A DNA stretch of 64,000 bases, from positions 33,978,804 to 34,042,803 of the forward strand of contig CM055097.1 of the NCBI GenBank assembly GCA_029204225.1, in the 5' to 3' direction. The position numbers and the translations under genes were made by a program. The notes beneath the pieces are model-generated. The model saw only the letters and a program-made list of their open reading frames with translations, did not search any database and was not told the origin of the DNA. Source of the stretch: Diphasiastrum complanatum (taxonomy: Eukaryota > Streptophyta > Lycopodiopsida > Lycopodiales > Lycopodiaceae). Of the stretch, positions 1 through 10,079 are shown one piece after another (positions within the stretch are counted from its first letter, which is position 1; each line of letters starts with the position of its first letter).

Positions 1-114
1 AGGCTTCAATTAACATCAATTGTTCTTTTGATTGAGTATATCGACCAATTGGTAGATTACCAAATTCTTCTAATTTAATAGGTAGCAAGCTTCCATCGAA
101 TAGAGCTTGATCTG

Positions 115-1198
115 ACATTCATCTTCTTCGAAGTATGATCGTAATGTAATTTCTTTAAAGAAACGTGGTGAAAACTGTATAAAATACATTTAATATATAA
201 CTGTTGTACAAAATATAAAGTTTTGTTACGAAAGTCTCGAACTGCCGATAAGAATATGTACAAAATGCACGACATTCTAGAGATCTTTGCATGTCCTAAA
301 TATTGTGTTTGATTTTCTCAAAATAATCTGCAAAATTGTGCTCTCGGTCGATATACAAACTGTACAGCTCCGGATATGCCAAATTTATGCCAAATCAGAA
401 TACCTGCATTCTCGAGGGCTTCGATATTTGCACTAACGGATGGTATAAACAAATGGAATTGCGACTTCTTCTTCCAAACTTGTCACTTCCAGTATTCGTC
501 CTCAAAACATTGATATTCTTTAAGTTCTATATATTGTAGACAAGTGGATCCTATATATAATTCCACTGATCCAAATGGATAAACATTAAATTTTTCTTGT
601 AAGATGCTCCAACATAGACAACCCTTCTGTTCTACATGAAATTGTTCCCATAACCATAAAAATTCTTCTTTGTCCCAAACTGACTCCCAAGCCTCCCAAG
701 AAATTCCTATGCTGTCTAGTAACATCAGATAGTCGACACGCCATTGCAATTTGATATTAACATGGTGCGACAACCATGTCTTTAATCTTTGACAAAACAT
801 TTTAAATCTTTCAACACATACCTTTGAAAGTTTTTGTCAAGTGCGCTTCTCTTTCAGTTGTGCTTATGTTATGGCTTGATTGTATAGATCAGTGGCCAGC
901 TTCTGATCATCGACCTGATGTTTCGGATCCGTGACTTCCTTCTGCAACTCAGCTATATTTGTGTGGACTCTACATATTTTGAATGTGTTGTCATGCCCAA
1001 ACAGATAGGTACCGAGAGCAATTGCTTATGGAGGGCTGAAATTTGCTCAAGGGCTTGTGTATATTCAACACGAGTATCAGGACATCTACAAGGAATGTGA
1101 AAAATTGGCAACATTGGCAAATCTAGCCATGTAGCATATTGTAAATTTTTGTGTATAATTGGGTTCCACACATGTACAACCAAAATGCCACATGTCAA
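115..1198 (-). pseudogene. Decayed repeat-borne gene, copy A (coiled coil plus Trp-rich tail)
   Basis: I do not recognise the family. Read on the minus strand, the segment gives a stretch with EYTQALEQISAL, then a heptad-like AELQKEV part, then a Trp-rich tail (ISWEAWESVWDKEEF, LWLWEQF, CLCWSI). Frame changes and stops interrupt it: the tail is open at 800-483, the upstream part at 1198-953, and the extreme C-terminus at 275-75. The same order of motifs recurs at 6.1-7.1 kb with many substitutions, so this is one of two copies of a dispersed repeat that once encoded protein. It could be an ORF of an unclassified retroelement or a multiplied gene family. No catalytic motif is visible. Confidence 0.5.
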
Positions 1199-1215
1199 TC
1201 CACTCCTAATGTAGG

Positions 1216-1503
1216 TTAGATTGAGTCAACTAGAAATTCATATAGAATGAAAAATAAGCATAACAATATTGACATAGATCTGAACGCAATAGTGCGGTAG
1301 AGCACAAGACAATAGCAGACGAAATCGCGTGCTTTACAAAGCTAATTCAATCTATAAGAGGAATGAACCTGTTACTGACAATTAAAGAATCAATGCACAA
1401 GGCATCTACTTCGACTATCTTTGATGAGCTTCTGATGCTAAATTTTCACACACTTGATCTTCAACTCTTAATCAATCTAAATACGCAAATGGTATTCAGT
1501 ATA
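1216..1503 (-). repeat. 3' LTR remnant of copia element A
   Basis: This segment aligns with 4570-4900 (shared blocks include ATAAGCATAACAATATTGAC and GCGGTAGAGCA). It lacks about 55 bp present in the right copy and the first 400 bp of the LTR. It abuts the truncated RT at about 1504. Confidence 0.75.
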
Positions 1504-1504
1504 G

Positions 1505-1877
1505 AATTTGTTGTGTGCATTAACACTACATCAAGTTGATGTACTTTGAGGTCGGCAGCTACAGCATAAGACAAGAGCATTCAGATTGACGAATGTTTGA
1601 CTACTGGACTGAAAGTCTCGCTGTAGTCGACATTTGGGATCTGAGTGAATCCTCGTGCCACCACTCTTGCCTTCCTTCGATCAATTGCTCCCATGGCATT
1701 GTATTTGATCTTAAAGATCCATTTGCAATCAATGATATTGTAGCCAATAGGACCTTCAACTAATGACCATGTCCGGTTCTTGATCAGAGAGGAATACTCT
1801 CTATCCATAGCTTCTCTCCAGAGATCGGAGTCTGGTTGGCTGAGTGCCTCTTTGACTGTAGTCGATTCACGTATCAA
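1505..1877 (-). pseudogene. Copia reverse transcriptase, N-terminal part only
   Basis: The start matches the copia RT entry (DLWREAMDREYSSL, CKWIFKIKYNAMGAIDRRKA, RVVARGFTQI, YSETFSPVVK). After SSI there is a TGA where the family has an Arg codon (a CGA to TGA change is the simplest explanation). The frame then continues as MLLSYAVAADLKVHQLDV and breaks off right after the HQLDV block, at the LTR. The catalytic YVDD, the thumb and RNase H are therefore absent. The break point is a deletion joined to the 3' LTR. Confidence 0.8.
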
Positions 1878-2050
1878 GAGACATGTGGACTCAGGAGTTT
1901 ACCTTGTGGGCTATGTGCGTACTCGGCTTGATCTACTGGGAGGATTCGACTGATGAACCACTCCTGGGACTTGTTGTTGGGTAGCAGCAATGTCTTTGTC
2001 TAATTCGTTGTCACGAAGTGGGTCGACAATAGACACGCTAAGCTAGAGGC

Positions 2051-2890
2051 TCAGACTGTCATGTCAATGGCAGGTGATGAAGGTTCTCCTAGAGCAATAA
2101 CCTTGTCTTTGAGGTCGACGAACTGATCCTCGATAAAGACTATATCCCGGCTATACAAGATTTGTTGGGTATCAAGATCATACAACTTGTATGTATTATT
2201 AGATGAAGTATATCCTATCAAGATGGTCTTCAGACCTTGGAAGTTCAATTTTTTCCTTGTGTCTTTTGGGATCTGCGCATAGGCAACGCACCCAAACACT
2301 CTTAGGTTCTTCACAAAAGACTTAGAGCATGTCCACGCCTCGTGGGGTGTCTTGCCTGAGAGGGCCTTAGTCGAATATCTGTTCTGGATGCAAGCTGCAG
2401 TGGAGACAACTTCAGCCCAAAATCTCTTGGGTAGCGATGCATGCGCTAACATACATTTGGCTGATTCAACTAGGGTACAGTTCTTCCTCTCGGCTAAGCC
2501 ATTAGGCTAAGGACTGTAAGGAGTGATGAATTGCTGCTCAATGCCTTGGCTTTGGCAGTACTCCTTAAACTCGATAGAGATATATTCTCCACCTTTGTCT
2601 GACCTTAGAGCCTTGATCAGCCGTCTAGTTTCCTTTTCTACATGCTCCTTGAAGATTCTGAAGCAGTTGAAGGCTTCTGATTTCTTCTTTATAAAATACA
2701 CCATAGTCCATCTAAAAAATTCATCAATAAAAGCTATAAAATACTTTGCATTCTTCAACAAAGGATTTTTCATTGGCCACAAATGTTTGAATGTACAATG
2801 TCTAACAATCATCTAGCAATATGCTAATGGCTTGATTTAAATAGTTTCCTAGTTTATTTACCAACTAAACAGTCTTGATAGACAGGTAAC
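2051..2890 (-). pseudogene. Copia integrase, frameshifted
   Basis: Two adjoining open pieces (2812-2507 and 2452-2051) give the integrase core and the C-terminal GKTPHEAW/FGCVAY region of copia elements. Visible parts are YFIAFIDEF, the second catalytic Asp in LRSDKGGEY, a QQFITPYSP block just before a stop at about 2510, then FWAEVV, TRKKLNFQG and GYTSSNNTYKLYD. It belongs to element A and lies between the protease and RT remnants. An intervening stop and a frame shift inactivate it. Confidence 0.8.
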
Positions 2891-2963
2891 TTGACTTTAT
2901 CATGAGGATAGTCGAGATCAAGAACAATAGATTGTCTAGACATTTGTTGCATAGTAGCATGAT

Positions 2964-3305
2964 TCAAGAGACCAAGTCTGTAATGCCAAAGTAAACTTTT
3001 ATTTGCATGAATAGCAGATTTGTAGATAAATTTGGTATATACAGGACTTTAAAGAGTAGCTTAGACTGATCATCTGCAAAGCTTAATCTTATAGTACCTT
3101 CACCTTTAATAGCTTTTGTGCTATTGTCACCAAGGTGAACAAATTTCTGGGTACTGTAAGGTGTATAGGACTCGAAACAACCAATGAGGCTGGTCATGTG
3201 TTGAGTGGCTCCGGAATCCAGGAACCAAGAACTGTCGCTGGAAGCTCCTTGATGGTTGGTCATGATCCGCTTCTTGAATAGGTTGTGGAGCTTCTGCAGC
3301 TGCAT
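2964..3305 (-). pseudogene. Copia aspartic protease segment
   Basis: The minus-strand frame contains SSWFLDSGATQHMT, which has the D-S-G-A active-site triplet of copia retropepsins. The usual downstream VLYIPNLSTNLL follows. It overlaps by frameshift with the end of the gag frame (3747-3127). It should process the Gag-Pol polyprotein, but here it is separated from gag and integrase by frame changes. Confidence 0.8.
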
Positions 3306-4016
3306 TTGTCACTTGATTCGACTGCCCCTTGCTGTTGTTCTTTGCTTGAAGTATCCGACAGTCTTGAATTTCATGGTTGTTTTGCTTGCAGTATTTGCAA
3401 AACAGCTTTTTCTTTGTCTGCAAATTCGACTGTTCTTTGTTCTGAGCTGGTTTCTGGTCTGGCTTTAATTGTTTCGAGCCTTTCTTCTTCTTCTGCTTAG
3501 TCATGCTCTTGTTGGTGTGTAAGGTGTGAGAATCAGCTGAGGAACTGGAGGCTTCGTTCCTCCATGTGTCTTCTTGCAACAATATAGTAGTGACTCTCGA
3601 AAGAGTCAGTTCTATTTGCCTTAGCAGGTTCTTGAATTTATTGACACGATTCTGCAAGGAATCACCATTCGCCATCTTGAGGGAGTAAAATTTCTTCTTG
3701 AGATGTAGCTTGGAAGCTATATCTTGCACTTCGTATAGTGTGCTCAAGATGTCCCAGACTTCTTTCGATGCTTAAGCCTCAGATACATGGCCGATTTGGG
3801 TATCCGTGATGTACAAGATGATCAGCGCAAAAGCCTTTCCATCCTTCAGCCTCCATCTGGCGATTGCCGCGTCGCTTCGGATTTCTCTTTTGTACCTGTA
3901 ACAACGTCATACAATTCTTTAGCCATTAGTACAGTTTTCATCTTAAATTTCCATAGATGGTAATTGGCTCCATCAAGCTTGTCCATGATAGGACTAGTTT
4001 TCTCTTGGGAATCCAT
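3127..4016 (-). pseudogene. Copia gag with zinc knuckle, broken
   Basis: The ATG at 4016 starts MDSQEKTSPIMDKLDGANYH, a typical copia Gag opening, with the YHLWKFKMKTVLMAKEL block after it. The frame is then disrupted near 3900-3770 and resumes at 3747 with the Gag C-terminal half. The zinc knuckle CKYCKQNNHEIQDC (CX2CX4HX4C) is intact. A Lys-rich stretch (KQKKKKGSKQLK) lies between them. Gag would form the nucleocapsid and bind the element RNA. It is followed by protease in a shifted frame. Confidence 0.8.
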
Positions 4017-4159
4017 GTGGAAGATTAGTCTAAGTGATAGGAAAAACTATCAGTGACTTAAGTATGAAAATCTGATATAGAAAATACAGAACAAGAAGAC
4101 AATTACTCTATCGGCTAGTAGAGTCTTGTATTGTGAAAACTTATCAGGCTACGAAAATT

Positions 4160-4171
4160 GCTCTAATACCA
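4160..4171 (-). promoter_or_regulatory. Primer-binding site, initiator-tRNA-Met type (copia A)
   Basis: The minus strand reads TGGTATTAGAGC, one base away from the plant copia consensus TGGTATCAGAGC, which is complementary to the 3' end of initiator tRNA-Met. It sits directly next to the TG end of the LTR at 4172, which fixes the element's orientation and the LTR edge. Confidence 0.85.
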
Positions 4172-4920
4172 TGTTGGGAGGAAGAGGGTGTGTCATATGT
4201 GAGAAACGAAAATAGCTCGAAAAAGAAAACGAATATGAAAAAGAAACGAACGAGAAATGAACTCGAACGGAAAGTGTTCGTGCGCAGCGAAATGAGCTAT
4301 ATGACTCTTTTCCTAAGCATGACTACGCCTATCAGAATTGAGCAGAACATTGGTGATAGAAATCACGGTCGTTCTGATTACATAGCCAAACGTTAATAAA
4401 ACACCAGAAGAATAATTTATCGCAAACGGCTAGACAAATTATATGTCGTGAATGAATCGCGAAGAGCTAGACTGAGCTCGATTGATAATCAGTAGCGAAT
4501 GATTCATGAAAGGCAAGACTAAATAATAGTCATCAACAACTAGACTAATATATGCTAAAATAGATTACTAGATTGAGCAACTAGAAAATCATACAGAATG
4601 AAGAATAAGCATAACAATATTGACACAAATCTGAATGCAGAACAAAGAGCTGTTATCAGATTAAGTATATCAAATATACATGACAATAATGCGGTAGAGC
4701 ATAAGACAATAGCGGACAAAATCACGTGCTCTACAAAGCTAATTCAATCTGTAAGAGGAATGAACTTGTTACTGATAATTAAAGAATCAATGCAGAAGGC
4801 ATCTACTTTGTCTATCTTTGATGAGCTTATGATGCTAAATTTTCACACTTGATCTTCAATCTCTTAATCAATCTGAATACAAAAATGGTATTCAGTATAT
4901 ATACATAATGTTACAGGTGT
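4172..4920 (-). repeat. 5' LTR of copia element A
   Basis: The LTR begins with TGTTGGGAGGAAG beside the primer-binding site. Its distal 330 bp match 1216-1503. The outer edge (CA) is not certain and lies somewhere in 4900-4925. Confidence 0.65.
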
Positions 4921-4940
4921 GCAGATGAAGAAAGTCTAAA

Positions 4941-5532
4941 GTGGATGTAGAGAAGATTCAAGATGGAGAGCTTGTACAAATTGTTCTTAATGGTCTAGGA
5001 GATGACTTTTCAAATTTGGTCCAAAGCTTTGCAATCCAAGACACCTTGCTAACTATAGAAAAGCTTCATAGTATTCTAGTGGCTGAAGAGTGTAGGATGT
5101 TATACACCAAAGTAAGATTGAACTCATTGTATTTGCAAGATGGTGATAAGAAAGCCAATTTCTCATTTAAGGGCAAAAAGAAGACCATTGGAAAGAAGAA
5201 GCATCCAAAGGAGGCCAAAGAAGAGGATGATGCATTAAGCTCAAAGGGCAAGATAAAAAACAAGTCCAAGTTCAAATGTTTTTTCTATGGCAAGAAAGGG
5301 CATTTTGCATTAGCATGTCTCAAGAAGAAGAAGTCACAAGAGAACAAACAAAGCAACATTGCACATCAACAGGAGGAGGATGAAGAAGAATCATCCTTGA
5401 TGGTTTCCAACATAGCACCATCATCCAAGTGCAACACCAATGATTTTTGGTGGATTGATAGTGTTGCTAGCTCCTACATAACATTTCAAAAGGACAATTT
5501 CTCCACTTTACCCTCTTATAACATTGATTATA
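4941..5532 (+). pseudogene. Copia gag-protease fragment of another family
   Basis: The plus-strand frame has the middle of a copia Gag (LVQIVLNGLGDDFSNLVQSF, then LHSILVAEE), a basic linker, a zinc-knuckle-like CFFYGKKGHFALAC and a protease start reading IDSVASSYIT. Two signature residues are lost: the second knuckle Cys is Tyr, and D-S-G has become D-S-V. The homologous fragment at 25.1-26.1 kb keeps the knuckle. The coding similarity stops at about 5532, where a 39-bp repeat begins. The N-terminal Gag is missing, because LTR A ends just upstream. Confidence 0.75.
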
Positions 5533-5533
5533 C

Positions 5534-6087
5534 GTCTAGTATCTGTCCACTCTCCACTTTATGGTCCCGATCCCCTCTCCACTCCACCCTAGCCCACTTG
5601 ACCCTACGCGACTCTACCTGACTTTGTTTTTGGCTCAACCCGATGTTCTGATGGATCTCCATCCATAATAAAAAATTAGATTGATTGGTCTGCACCTGTG
5701 CACGAGCTTGGCGGAGTGGGCGGAGACGAATGAAAAAAATACAAAAAAGATTCGATGTGTTCTGATTGGTCTCCGGCAGGTGGAAACCCATCTCTGCATT
5801 TTGTCTGATGGGTCTCCAACTCGACCTGACTAACTTGACTCCACTTGATTCGACTCGACCCCACCCAACCCAACCCTACCAGGTGTTCTGATGGGTCTCC
5901 ACCCGCCCATCAGAACACATTTCTTTTTTTCGAAAAAATCTAGTTGGGTCTCCACCCGCCATGGTGTGGATGGGTCGTGAGGGTGGAATCAGAAAAATCA
6001 AAAAAAAAAAATTCTAACTCGACTCAACCGGACTAACTATCTTTATAAGTCTAGTATACGTCCACTCTCCACTTTATGGTCTTGATC
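5534..6087. repeat. 39-bp direct repeats bounding a segment with a perfect hairpin
   Basis: The 39-bp block beginning GTCTAGTAT and ending at GATC occurs at 5534-5572 and again at 6049-6087 with four differences. The 476 bp between them repeat the words TCTCCACCCG and GTTCTGATGGGTC. They also contain a perfect 13-bp inverted repeat, GTGTTCTGATGGG at 5883-5895 and its complement at 5906-5918. I see no reading frame that looks like protein. Confidence 0.6.
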
Positions 6088-6094
6088 TAAACCT

Positions 6095-8720
6095 TCATCT
6101 TCTTTGAAGTTTGATTGTAATGTAATTTCCTTAAAGAAATGAGGTGAAAACTGTATAAAATTACATTTAACATGTAACTGATATACAAAATATAAAGTTT
6201 TACAGTGAAAGTATCGAACTGCCTATAAGAGTATGTACAAAATGGACGATGTTGCAAAGATCTTTGCCTGTCTGAAATATTGTGTCTGATTTTTGCAAAA
6301 GTAATCTACAAAATTGTGCTCCCAGTCAATATATAAATTGTACAGCTCCTGATACGCCATGTCTATGCCGATCAGAAGACCTGCATTATTGAAGGAGACA
6401 AAATTTGCGCTAACTGATGGTATAAACAAATGGAATTGCGACTTCTTCTTCCAGAATTGTCACTTCCGATATTCATCCTCAAGAAAATGATATTCTCTAA
6501 GTTCTATATACTATAGAGAATACATACAAGTGGATCCTATATACAATGCCACTTATCCAAATGGAGAGACCTTAAATTTTCCTTGTCAGATGCTCCAACA
6601 CAGACAACTCTTCTGTTCTACTAAAAACTGTTCCCATAACCATGAAAAATTCTCTTTGTCCCAAACTGACTCCCAAGCCTTCCAAGAAATTCCTATGCTG
6701 CCTGGTAACATCAGATAGTCAACATGCCATTGCAATTCGATATTAAAATGGTGCGGGAACCATGTATTCAATCTTTAAGCACATACCTTCGAAACTTGTT
6801 GTCGAGTGCACTTCCCTTTCGGCTGTGCTTCTGCTATGGCTTGATTGTAGAGGTCAGTGGCCAGCTTCTTCTCGTCGACCTGCTGTTTCAAATTTGCGAC
6901 TTCCTTTTGCAACTCAACTATCTTCGTGACGAAGTCTAAATATTATGAATGTGCTATCACATCCGAATAGATAGGTACATAGAGTAATAGCTGCTGGAGG
7001 GTTGAGATTTGCTCAAGGACCTGTGTATATTCGACATGTGAGTCAGGACCCCTACAAGGAAGAGTTTTAGAGGATAACTCTTTCAACTCAACCACCTCCT
7101 CTTCAAGCAATGCCTTCCAGCTTTCAAGAGGCTCCCAGAACTCGACTCGAAAGTTGTCTGCAATTTGAGTTTGTAGCTACTGTAGTGTCGAATAATCGAC
7201 CTTTATAGTTTCAGCATAAGTGCAACAACTTAGAGCATTTTCGGCCTTTATTCGTCATGCCTTCTCTTCCAAAAGTTGAGTTTGCAAGTCTGCGTTCTCC
7301 TTCAGTACTTTCAAAAGAATGGCATTGAATTCAACAATTCTCTACTGGTCTTTTATTGACTGGGCTTGTAAGGAATTATGATGTTGTTGTAAGCTAGCAG
7401 TTGGGGTTTCAATTGCCTTATTTTCTGTCTTTAATGAATTTATTTCTATCTTAAATATCGCAATGTCTTGGTTCGACAATTTAATGTGTTGACCAAGAGC
7501 TTGATTTTACTCTTCAAGATTCTTCTTCTTTGCCTCCAGGCTTTTAATGGTGCTGCACTAGAGTTTGAAATTTTCAACCAATTCATCATTGGCTCTGAGG
7601 AGCCTTGAGACTTTAGCCCTCATTTTTTGATCATATTTGTGTAAGTGTGCAACCATGTTTTTTGCCCCCTCAAACAAGTCGTTAAACCATTGAGATTGGT
7701 GCTCCTCTTCTTCTACCTCAGATTTGACCTCTTCTTTATCTTGTACATCTTTGGCAGCATCAAGATGTAGGTCATCCTTGGTTCATCATCATCTTCCGAA
7801 TAGTGGAGACTGATGTTCTTCTGGGTCGAATCATGTTGTGCTGTAACAGCAACAGCGGGCAGTTGTGTGAGCTGCTACCTCTTTCTGTGCCATGCCTTCT
7901 GCTACCTCATCCCGAGCTATGTCTTCTGCTACCTCTTCATGTGATGTGTCCTATGCCCTGGCATCTATAGTGACTACCTGAGTGGAAATACCATCAACAT
8001 CCATGGCAGTAGTTGTATCCGCCTAGAGAGTCGGTGGTGTTGCGGAAGTGGTTTGTAGGAGGATTGAAAGACCTATTGTAATGGGAAGTGTCAGCCTTTT
8101 CTCAAGCAACCTTTTCTCTAAATATGTTAGCACACCAATGTGCTCGCACAGGCGTGAGATATGTGCACCAATAGTAGAACACTTCTTATTTTTTATTCAT
8201 CTCAAAAATGCTCTATATGTTATACTTTTGAAGCACACCATCTGTCAGCTAACGCATCCAAAATGTATCCAAAATTCTGGACAAAAATAGTGGCATCAAA
8301 ATCCATAATAAACAAAATTTGATTAGCATATTTGCAAAAAAATTTGAATTGCTAGTCTTTCATCATGGTGATTTTGTATCTCTTATTGGGCACAAAACAA
8401 TTGGCCAAGAAGTACTTGGCCTCGTCGATCTCGTTCTGCGATTTCTAATGTGCAACCCCATCCCGGGGCAATCCAAGAGCGGTAGAAAAGTGGTCTCGTT
8501 GAAGAAATAAGACACACCCCGCATCTACAATGTGATATCTGTTTCAGTAACCGAGCTGATGGAAAACTCGTTACTAACTTCAATAAGCACCATTTATGGA
8601 TCAATGTTGAGATGATTGAGACGACATTGATCCAGCATGGCCTGAATTGTTGAAAGTTTGATAGAAGCACACACTTTCCAATTGATAGTCGAGCTTGTTT
8701 CAGCATCCCTGATGAATGCT
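6095..8720 (-). pseudogene. Decayed repeat-borne gene, copy B (longer)
   Basis: This is a longer copy of the sequence at 0.1-1.2 kb. On the minus strand the N-terminal part (8720-8000) is stop-ridden. 7740-7570 gives EEEEHQSQWFNDLFEGAK, and 7560-6850 gives long heptad-like coiled-coil stretches (KSLEAKKKNLEE, EINSLKTENKAIE, IVELQKEVANLKQQVDEKK). The Trp-rich tail (ISWKAWESVWDKENF, WLWEQFLVEQKS) is at 6771-6586, with the same C-terminal block as copy A down to about 6200. Many in-frame stops show decay. The function is unknown. The structure (coiled coil plus compact tail) would suit a structural or Gag-like protein, but I could not assign it. Confidence 0.5.
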
Positions 8721-8812
8721 ATAGTGTTCGAGTCGGATGTTCGAGAACCTAGGTCGAATGCGAGAGTGCTGATGATGGCGAGGTGATGAGAGCATGAGCA
8801 AGCGATGAGCAT

Positions 8813-9360
8813 GAATGCAAGGAAACATCAATAAAGTGTAAGTGGAAAAAGGAAAATGACAATGTTATAACAGTGAAACAGAACGAGAATCAGAATCGGG
8901 CAAAAGTGATGGGACAACCGGCATAATCATTTAATGAATGAAAGATAGTCTAGACTATAGATCGTTTACACACACTGAAATCAAACGCGTATAACATAGA
9001 TACACTTCAAATCTATAGATATTACTAGATCCTAGGAATAAAGAACAAAGTCATTTGTACAACCAAAATTTTTAATAATCAAAGCAAAATAATTAATAAT
9101 TAATAAACAATTAATGTGTAGAACAAATAAACAATTATTTATAACTTAGGAAAGGGGAAACTTGCAGGGAAAAGCCCTTGTACATAATCATTTTGTGACC
9201 ATTTTTTGTTAAATTAATGGCCCAAGCATGACACCCTACATGTATAAACCCATCTTAAAGAGCCCATTAGTAGTTAGAAATCTTAGGCCCCAGTCAATTC
9301 GGCATCTTACAAGTGTAAGTCCAACTTTTACTCACTAAGGGAGAAGAAAATAATTTTGGC
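8813..9360. other. AT-rich intergenic stretch
   Basis: I see no gene, RNA or clear repeat here, only AT-rich sequence with short ATTAATAATTAATAA runs. Confidence 0.5.
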
Positions 9361-10067
9361 AAGTGTAAGAATCACCTTATGAAGATCGGACTAGATCCTG
9401 TTGCAAAACAACCAAAAGGACACCTGTGGAGCAAAACCACCCAACCAACAAGATATGGCTAGTCAATACCCTAACCACTTCACCCCCATGCCATGGTGAA
9501 TGAATTCAAGAGAGGAGAGGAAACATGGCTCAAGAATCTGAAATTCCAATAGGGAGATGGGCGAGTTTCCATGGAAATTATTCTCTCTCCAAAGAGAGAA
9601 TATTCTCTTTAGGATCCCCATGCAGTCTATATTAAGCTATTGACCTCCTATTCTTGCATTATAGCTATCATACACCATGCAAGTGCTCCTATGTCCAATT
9701 ATAGGTATGGGCCCTCATATGATTACTAATTACCTTTACAGGCCAAGCACAGAATGATGAGGCATAACCAATAACCATATACACTGGAGTAACTGGCTAT
9801 CCATGTCAGCACATATTGGACATGGATGTAACATTCTTTCTCCCTTAAACCAGTTCTATCCTTAGAATGAGTAACTAGGGAAGATCCAATTTGTATGCTT
9901 TTAGCTCTTTTCCATGGATCATTATCCTCAATTTGACCATCCAACCTAAGCAAGCACTCAGAGATAGTACGATTTCTCAATTGTTTATCTCTGATTTTGA
10001 GTACTCTTTCAGTGTCCAAAGGTACATTGAGCAATAAGTCCTCCAAATGGATAAAATCTTCATACAT
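9361..10067 (-). mobile_element. Chromovirus (Ty3/gypsy) 3' end: chromodomain remnant plus LTR
   Basis: Minus-strand frame 10067-9870 reads ERVLKIRDKQLRNRTISECL followed by LRLDGQIEDNDPWKR. This matches the chromodomain at the end of chromovirus integrases, with the family pattern of a WKG core and a TWE motif. Both Trp signature positions are altered (LDG, PWK). A polypurine tract AAGGGAGAAAGA follows on the minus strand (about 9829-9840) with an LTR start TGTTACATCC at 9828. The LTR then runs down to about 9361. Part of it (9373-9664) is repeated at 12478-12758. Upstream pol is unreadable. Confidence 0.6.
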
Positions 10068-10079
10068 CTAAGTTCAAAA

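Larger units (their letters stand above)
1216..4920 (-). mobile_element. Truncated Ty1/copia LTR retrotransposon (element A)
   Basis: Read on the minus strand the order is 5' LTR (4920-4172), primer-binding site (4171-4160), gag with one zinc knuckle, aspartic protease, integrase, then the first part of reverse transcriptase, followed directly by a partial 3' LTR (1503-1216). The order PR-IN-RT is diagnostic of Ty1/copia. The rest of RT and all of RNase H are missing, and the coding region carries frameshifts and stops, so the element cannot move on its own. The two LTR copies share about 300 bp with many differences plus a 55-bp gap in the left copy, so the insertion is old. Confidence 0.85.
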
